Assembly: GCA_025642075.2 (NCBI GenBank)
Contig: JAODUO010001672.1
Coordinates: forward strand, 28,562 to 92,561
Direction: 5' to 3'
Source of the DNA: Ridgeia piscesae
Taxonomy: Eukaryota > Annelida > Polychaeta > Sabellida > Siboglinidae
Length of the DNA: 64,000 nt
Below are positions 58,050-64,000 of the stretch, one piece after another (positions within the stretch are counted from its first letter, which is position 1; every line of letters begins with the position of its first letter). The position numbers and the translations under genes are program-made. Below the pieces are notes generated by a model. The model was not told the origin of the DNA. It ran no database searches and was given only the letters and a program-made list of their open reading frames with translations.

Positions 58050-58109
58050 GTAAGGAGGGGAGAGGTAGAAGGGAGAATAGAAAGGACTAGGGAGATGGCG
58101 AGGGGCAGG

Positions 58110-61012
58110 GAGAGATCTGAGGACTGACATGTTCCATTACACTTTACAGCCTGCCTGGCGTGTTCCATTAAACTTTACTCCCTGCCTGACGTGTTCCATT
58201 ACACTTTACCCCCTGCCTGACGTGTTCCATTACACTTTACTCCATGCCTGACGTGTCCCGTTACACTTTACTCCCTGCTTGACATATTCCACTACACTTT
58301 ACCCCCTGCCCGACGTGTTCCATTACACTTTACTCCCTGCCTGACGTGTTCCGTTACACTTTACCCCCTGCCTGACGTGTTCCATTACAATTTACTCCCT
58401 GTCTGACGTGTTCCATTACAATTTACTCCCTGTCTGACATGTTCCATTACAATTTACTCCCTGTCTGACGTGTTCCATTACAATTTACTCCCTGTCTGAC
58501 GTGTTCCATTACACTTTACCCCCTGCCTGACGTGTTCCATTACACTTTACTGCATGCCTGACGTGTCCCGTTACACTTTACTCCCTGCTTGACATATTCC
58601 ACTACACTTTACCCCCTGCCCGACGTGTTCCATTACACTTTACTCCCTGCCTGACGTGTTCCGTTACACTTTACCCCCTGCCTGACGTGTTCCATTACAA
58701 TTTACTCCCTGTCTGACGTGTTCCATTACAATTTACTCCCTGTCTGACATGTTCCATTACAATTTACTCCCTGTCTGACGTGTTCCATTACAATTTACTC
58801 CCTGTCTGACGTGTTCCATTACACTTTACCCCCTGCCTGACGTGTTCCATTACACTTTACTCCATGCCTGACGTGTCCCGTTACACTTTACTCCCTGCTT
58901 GACATATTCCATTACACTTTACCCCCTGCCTGACGTGTTCCATTACACTTTACCCCCTGCCTGACGTGTCCCTTACACTTTACTCCCTGCCTGACGTGTT
59001 CCGTTACACTTTACTCCTGCCTGACGTGTTCCATTACACTTTACTCCCTGTCTGACGTGTTCCATTACACATTACTCCCTGCCTGACGTGTTCCATTACA
59101 ATTTACTCCCTGCCTGACGTGTTCCTTTACACTTTACTCCCTGCCTGATGTGTCCCATTACACTTTACTCCCTGCCTGACGTGTTCCATTACAATTTACT
59201 CCCTGCTTGACGTGTTCCAATACACTTGACTCCCTGCCTGACGTGTTCCATTACACTTTACTCCCTGCCTGACGTGTTCCATTACACATTACTCCCTGCC
59301 TGACGTGTTCCATTACACTTTACTCCCTGCCTGACGTGTTCCTTTACACTTTACTCCCTGCCTGATGTGTCCCATTACACTTTACTCCCTGCCTGACGTG
59401 TTCCATTACATTTACTCCCTGCCTGACGTGTTCCATTACACTTTACTCCCTGCTGACGTGTTCCATTACACTTTACTCCCTGCCTGACGTGTTCCATTAC
59501 AATTTACTCCCTGCCTGACGTGTTCCAATACACTTGACTCCCTGCCTGACGTGTTCCATTACACTTGACTCCCTGCCTGACGTGTTCCATTACACTTTAC
59601 TCCCTGCCTGACGTGTTCCATTACAATTTACTCCCTGCTTGACGTGTTCCAATACACTTGACTCCCTGCCTGACGTGTTCCATTACACTTTACTCCCTGC
59701 CTGACGTGTTCCATTACAATTTACTCCCTGCCTGACGTGTTCCATTACAATTTACTCCCTGCCTGACGTGTTCCATTACAATTTACTCCCTGCCTGACGT
59801 GTTCCATTACACTTTACTCCCTGCCTGACGTGTTCCATTACACTTTACTCCCTGCCTGACGTGTTCCATTACACTTTACTCCCTGCTGACGTGTTCCATT
59901 ACACTTTACTCCCTGCCTGACGTGTTCCATTACACTTTACTCCCTGCCTGACGTGTTCCATTACAATTTACTCCCTGCCTGACGTGTTCCATTACAATTT
60001 ACTCCCTGCCTGACGTGTTCCATTACAATTTACTCCCTGCCTGACGTGTTCCATTACACTTTACTCCCTGCCTGACGTGTTCCATTACAATTTACTCCCT
60101 GCTTGACGTGTTCCAATACACTTGACTCCCTGCCTGACGTGTTCCATTACACTTTACTCCCTGCCTGACGTGTTCCATTACAATTTACTCCCTGCCTGAC
60201 GTGTTCCATTACACTTTACTCCCTGCCTGACGTGTTCCTTTACACTTTACTCCCTGCCTGACGTGTTCCATTACACTTTACTCCCTGACTGACGTGTTCC
60301 ATTACAATTTACTCCCTGCCTGACGTGTTCCATTACACTTTACTCCCTGCCTGACGTGTTCCATTACACTTTACTCCCTGCCTGACGTGTTCCATTACAC
60401 TTTACTCCCTGCCTGACGTGTTCCATTACACTTTACTCCCTGCCTGACGTGTTCCATTACACTTTACTCCCTGCCTGACGTGTTCCATTACACTTTACTC
60501 CCTGCCTGACGTGTTCCATTACACTTTACTCCCTGCCTGACGTGTTCCATTACACTTTACTCCCTGCCTGACGTGTTCCATTACACTTTACTCCCTGCCT
60601 GACGTGTTCCATTACACTTTACTCCCTGCCTGACGTGTTCCATTACACTTTACTCCCTGCCTGACGTGTTCCATTACAATTTACTCCCTGCCTGACGTGT
60701 TCCATTACACTTTACTCCCTGCCTGACGTGTTCCATTACAATTTACTCCCTGCCTGACGTGTTCCATTACTATTTACTCCCTGCCTGACGAGTTCCATCC
60801 AACAGTATATATACTTACTTGGAAACATTCAGCCACTATGCAGCTAATGTGCGAACACTAATTTTGTACATTATATACTCCATAGTGGATAGACTAATAC
60901 TTATTTATTCGGCTGTCAACTAGAGCAACATAGAGGGAACGAACTTGTCCAGAGTTCTACACAGTGTTCAGGATTCGAGTCCGCGTTCTCTCGATTGAGG
61001 GTCCAGTGATCC
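58110..61012 (-). mobile_element. SINE family 1 copy expanded by an internal minisatellite
   Basis: Outer parts match the family in reverse. On the left, TCTGAGGACTGACATGTTCC-ATTACACTTTAC parallels CCTGAGGACCGTTC...TTACACTTTAC. On the right, GGAAACATTCAGCCACTATG and GCTAATGTGCGAAC parallel GGAAGCATCCAGCCACATGC and ATTAATGCGCC. Then come AGAGCAACATAGAGGGAACG and the tRNA-like head with GGATTCGAGTCCG as B box. Between the two parts the 31-bp array replaces the few bases normally there. Confidence 0.8.
58130..60790. repeat. 31-bp minisatellite, ~86 units, with 310-bp higher-order block
   Basis: Unit TTACACTTTACTCCCTGCCT plus GACGTGTTCCA. Variants (TTTACCCCC, CAATTTACTC, CTTGACATATTCC, CATGCCTGACGTGTCCC) recur with a 310-bp (10-unit) period at 58241, 58551 and 58861. 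After about 58950 the array is more uniform. Confidence 0.97.
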
Positions 61013-61128
61013 AGCCACCGCGCCACCGCGCCACCGCGCCACCGCGCCACCGCGCCACCGCGCCACCGCGCCACCGCGCCACCGCGCCACCGCGCCACCG
61101 CGCCACCGCGCCACCGCGCCACCGCGCA
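61013..61128. repeat. 8-bp (CGCCACCG)n array at the SINE head
   Basis: About 14 units. In SINE orientation the unit reads GGCGCGGT, continuous with the head's GCGCGGTGGCTGGATCA, i.e. the 5' end of the A-box region. Confidence 0.95.
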
Positions 61129-61399
61129 ACAATAAGAACCGGCGCCCATCGGACACATTACGGTTCCTTGTTATGTATTCGTTGTTTCAAAGCATCGATC
61201 ACTCCAGAAAGCATCGCTGACCAACGACACTGACCGGAGGAAACTGGCAGAGACCAGAGAAATACCGCAGGTTTTCAGCGTTTACATTGACAGACAAAAA
61301 TAGAATAAAATGCGTGAAGCCAAATTGTTGGCCCATGTATGGGATGTTTCATATTCAACTTTATATGACGCTGTTGATATAGTAGAATGAATGTATGAA

Positions 61400-61545
61400 T
61401 ATTAATAATAATAAAAGCATTTCTATAGCGCCGTAATTCCAAGTTACCCTGTCCGAAGGCGCTTTTACAAATACACGTAAAAAGAATGTACTTATTACGT
61501 GGTCTCGCTTATTATAAGCAGGGCTTATCTCCGGCCATAGCACCG
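61400..61545 (-). mobile_element. Possible SINE or MITE remnant
   Basis: Contains AATAATAATAAAAGCATTTC, TATAGCGCCGTAATTCCAAG and TCCGAAGGCGCTTTTAC, which resemble 3' parts of dispersed short repeats common in invertebrates. Single copy in this window. Confidence 0.4.
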
Positions 61546-61746
61546 GACAATGAAGACGCGTGTAGGGCCACATTCACGTAGACCTTTTGGAGAAGGACTA
61601 TATAAGTTCCGTCAGGCGATTGACTCGGCACCAGTCTTCAGACATCGGTGGATCTTCATTGAGATCGTCATATAGTCACCAAGAACCAGCCAACATTCAT
61701 TCGAGATGCCAACCCCCTTTGTGTCGGACGAACCCTTCAGAGTATT

Positions 61747-61831
<85 letters not shown>

Positions 61832-61848
61832 AACTACTACTGCTACTG

Positions 61849-61911
<63 letters not shown>
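61747..61911. repeat. (TAC)n microsatellite
   Basis: Trinucleotide tract, about 55 units, with one ACAACTACTACTGCTACTGC interruption. Confidence 0.97.
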
Positions 61912-61929
61912 GGGCCTACTACTACAAAT

Positions 61930-62925
61930 AATAATAATAACTATAACAACATTATTATTATTGTGGTGCATGATCTCTTATAACAGAAACACTTTTGCTT
62001 AGAATTACAGACGTAGCAATTACGAGGACTACGACATACAGAGCGACGTTATTATTGCATCCAATAAACTAGGTATCGGCATTCTCCACACAGGGTCATT
62101 TCTGAGGCGATCTTTGCCTGCTCCAAGAATCCGTCGAGCTGTCCTCTTTTAAAACTATACAAAGTGACGGAAGACACTTCAAGGACAAAGAGGTGGCGCG
62201 TCTTTACTTATAGACTAGTCGTAGCGTTTTCAACTTCAGTTGAAAACATTCTAGACTGCTTGAAAATTAATTTCGAAAACTAGTTTTTCTGCCCCCTTTT
62301 AAGTCCACTTTTAAACTCTTCGGTTAAGTAGAATAAAAGTCACCGTTTGGTCGTAATCTTTATCTGTGCATGTTAATAAAGACACTATGAATATAAGACT
62401 CCGTCAACGCAACCCTTGCTGCAACGTATCATCTAACGTTGCCACTTCAAACGTTGCTACTTCCGGTTAAATTATTTTAATCCATAAATACTGAGCGTTT
62501 CTCTTTGTTTAATTACAACGTTAACTGTTATAAGCAACATGCCAGAACACCTCAAAAACCGTTCTGAATATAAATCGCAATATAATGTATGTCGCACCAA
62601 ACAGTCGCCACACTGTCAGAAGTCGGTATGGTGTCTATGCCTTCACGCTGGATTAAAAATGTTGTGTTTATTTTAAACAGGACATAATGAAAAAGGCGAA
62701 ACTCTCGGAGGTCGCTAATCATAAGAAGATCCACAATTACTGTTTGAAGAAGATCAAGACACTGCCTGAAAGCACAGCAAGATGAAGGCAGTGACGCGTG
62801 GGCGAAGCAATTGTTCTTTAGTCTAACACTGAAAACCAATTTACTGCGACAATTCGGTTTTGTCAAAAATTACGCTGCGCCAGCAACGCGCGCTTGGTTC
62901 AGGACAGGGCCAAATGATCGACTTC
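61930..62925. other. No recognised gene
   Basis: Unique-looking sequence; a 104-codon minus frame at 62552-62866 has no family resemblance. Confidence 0.4.
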
Positions 62926-62929
62926 CGTT

Positions 62930-62965
62930 TCTATTGGATAACATACGTTAATCCGTGACGTCATT
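62930..62965. promoter_or_regulatory. CCAAT box (reverse) and perfect CRE
   Basis: CTATTGGAT at 62932-62940 is a reversed CCAAT box; TGACGTCA follows at 62956-62963. Preceded by CpG-rich CGCCAGCAACGCGCGCTTGG. It could drive a gene in either direction. Confidence 0.4.
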
Positions 62966-63033
62966 TCTAGGAACACAATGACACTTAATTTTATTAAGAT
63001 CCGTTTTCTTCTATTTAATTTGCTATATTATTT

Positions 63034-63037
<4 letters not shown>

Positions 63038-63101
<64 letters not shown>
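63038..63101. repeat. (TA)n microsatellite
   Basis: About 32 TA units; followed at 63130-63193 by a GCGT/GTGC-rich tract. Confidence 0.96.
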
Positions 63102-63106
<5 letters not shown>

Positions 63107-63241
63107 GTGATGACATATATTTGAGTACGCGTGTTTGCGAGCGTGCGTGCGTGCGTTCGTGCGTCGTGCGTGCGTGCGTGCGTGCGTGCGTGGGTGACAT
63201 CGATACTGGTGTTTCTGGCACCATACGCAAACCTTTTTTAC

Positions 63242-63383
63242 CTGAGTCGATTTTCTCTTCAATATCGGTAGGCGACCGAGACGAGCACTTGAGACTGTCG
63301 TGGCTATACTCGCGATGTAACCTGTCTTCTCCGTCTCTGAATAGGTTGAAACCTGAGTAACCTAATGTGCCCTTGCCTTGCAC
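63242..63383 (-). CDS. Possible coding exon of an unknown minus-strand gene
   Basis: Stop-free and compositionally gene-like: GYSGFNLFRDGEDRLHREYS, then HDSLKCSSRSPTDIEEKIDS, ending ACTCAG|gtaaaa. There is a CCAAT sequence about 20 bases upstream of the frame. There is no convincing ATG (the frame opens at a GTG) and no clear acceptor, so the 5' boundary is uncertain. Confidence 0.25.
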
Positions 63384-63427
63384 ATTGCAGAGTCCGATTG
63401 GTTATTTTTAAAATTCGCTCTACGCTC

Positions 63428-64000
<573 letters not shown>

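Overview
The window is eukaryotic nuclear DNA from an animal, most likely a marine lophotrochozoan such as a mollusc. The reasons are AT-rich introns with GT/AG boundaries, two recognisable animal genes split into many small exons, several relics of RTE/CR1-like non-LTR retrotransposons, two tRNA-headed SINE families, and a very heavy load of tandem repeats. The species is an inference. All coordinates were read by eye, so repeat edges are good to about 10-20 bases. Exon edges come from splice sites that keep reading frame.

Layout. 1-1794 is a 23-bp minisatellite. 1.8-4.9 kb holds SINE and LINE relics. 4959-14618 (minus) is the 5' part of POMT1, a protein O-mannosyltransferase: ten coding exons, about 425 codons, with the 3' part lying beyond the left edge. 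Its introns carry a twin-primed LINE, a SINE, a pentanucleotide array almost touching a splice donor, and a 2.4-kb 23-bp array framed by inverted repeats. 14.6-21.8 kb is intergenic with LINE and SINE relics. 21779-44902 (minus) is a complete SLCO/OATP organic anion transporter gene, nearest to SLCO4A1: eight coding exons, 727 residues once a single-base frameshift is allowed for. Its introns contain a 36-bp array, SINEs, MITE-like elements, an 85-nt near-perfect palindrome and a 5.5-kb 41-bp array. 45-53 kb is the SLCO 5' region with a larger LINE fragment and a CpG-rich stretch that may hold its first non-coding exon. 53.4-56.1 kb is a giant compound microsatellite. 56.5-57.0 kb is a ~157-bp tandem repeat. 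Near 57.8 kb a CRE/YY1-like promoter precedes the first coding exon of an unidentified plus-strand gene that would continue past the right edge. 58.1-61.1 kb is a SINE swollen by an internal 31-bp minisatellite. The remainder is SINE relics and microsatellites.

The two named genes are not obviously linked in function: POMT1 acts in the ER on glycoprotein O-mannosylation, and SLCO is a plasma-membrane transporter. The most distinctive theme is that at least three large minisatellites appear to have been seeded inside mobile elements. One 31-bp and one 41-bp array lie in SINEs, and one 23-bp array lies in an inverted-repeat element whose two arms keep a covarying hairpin.
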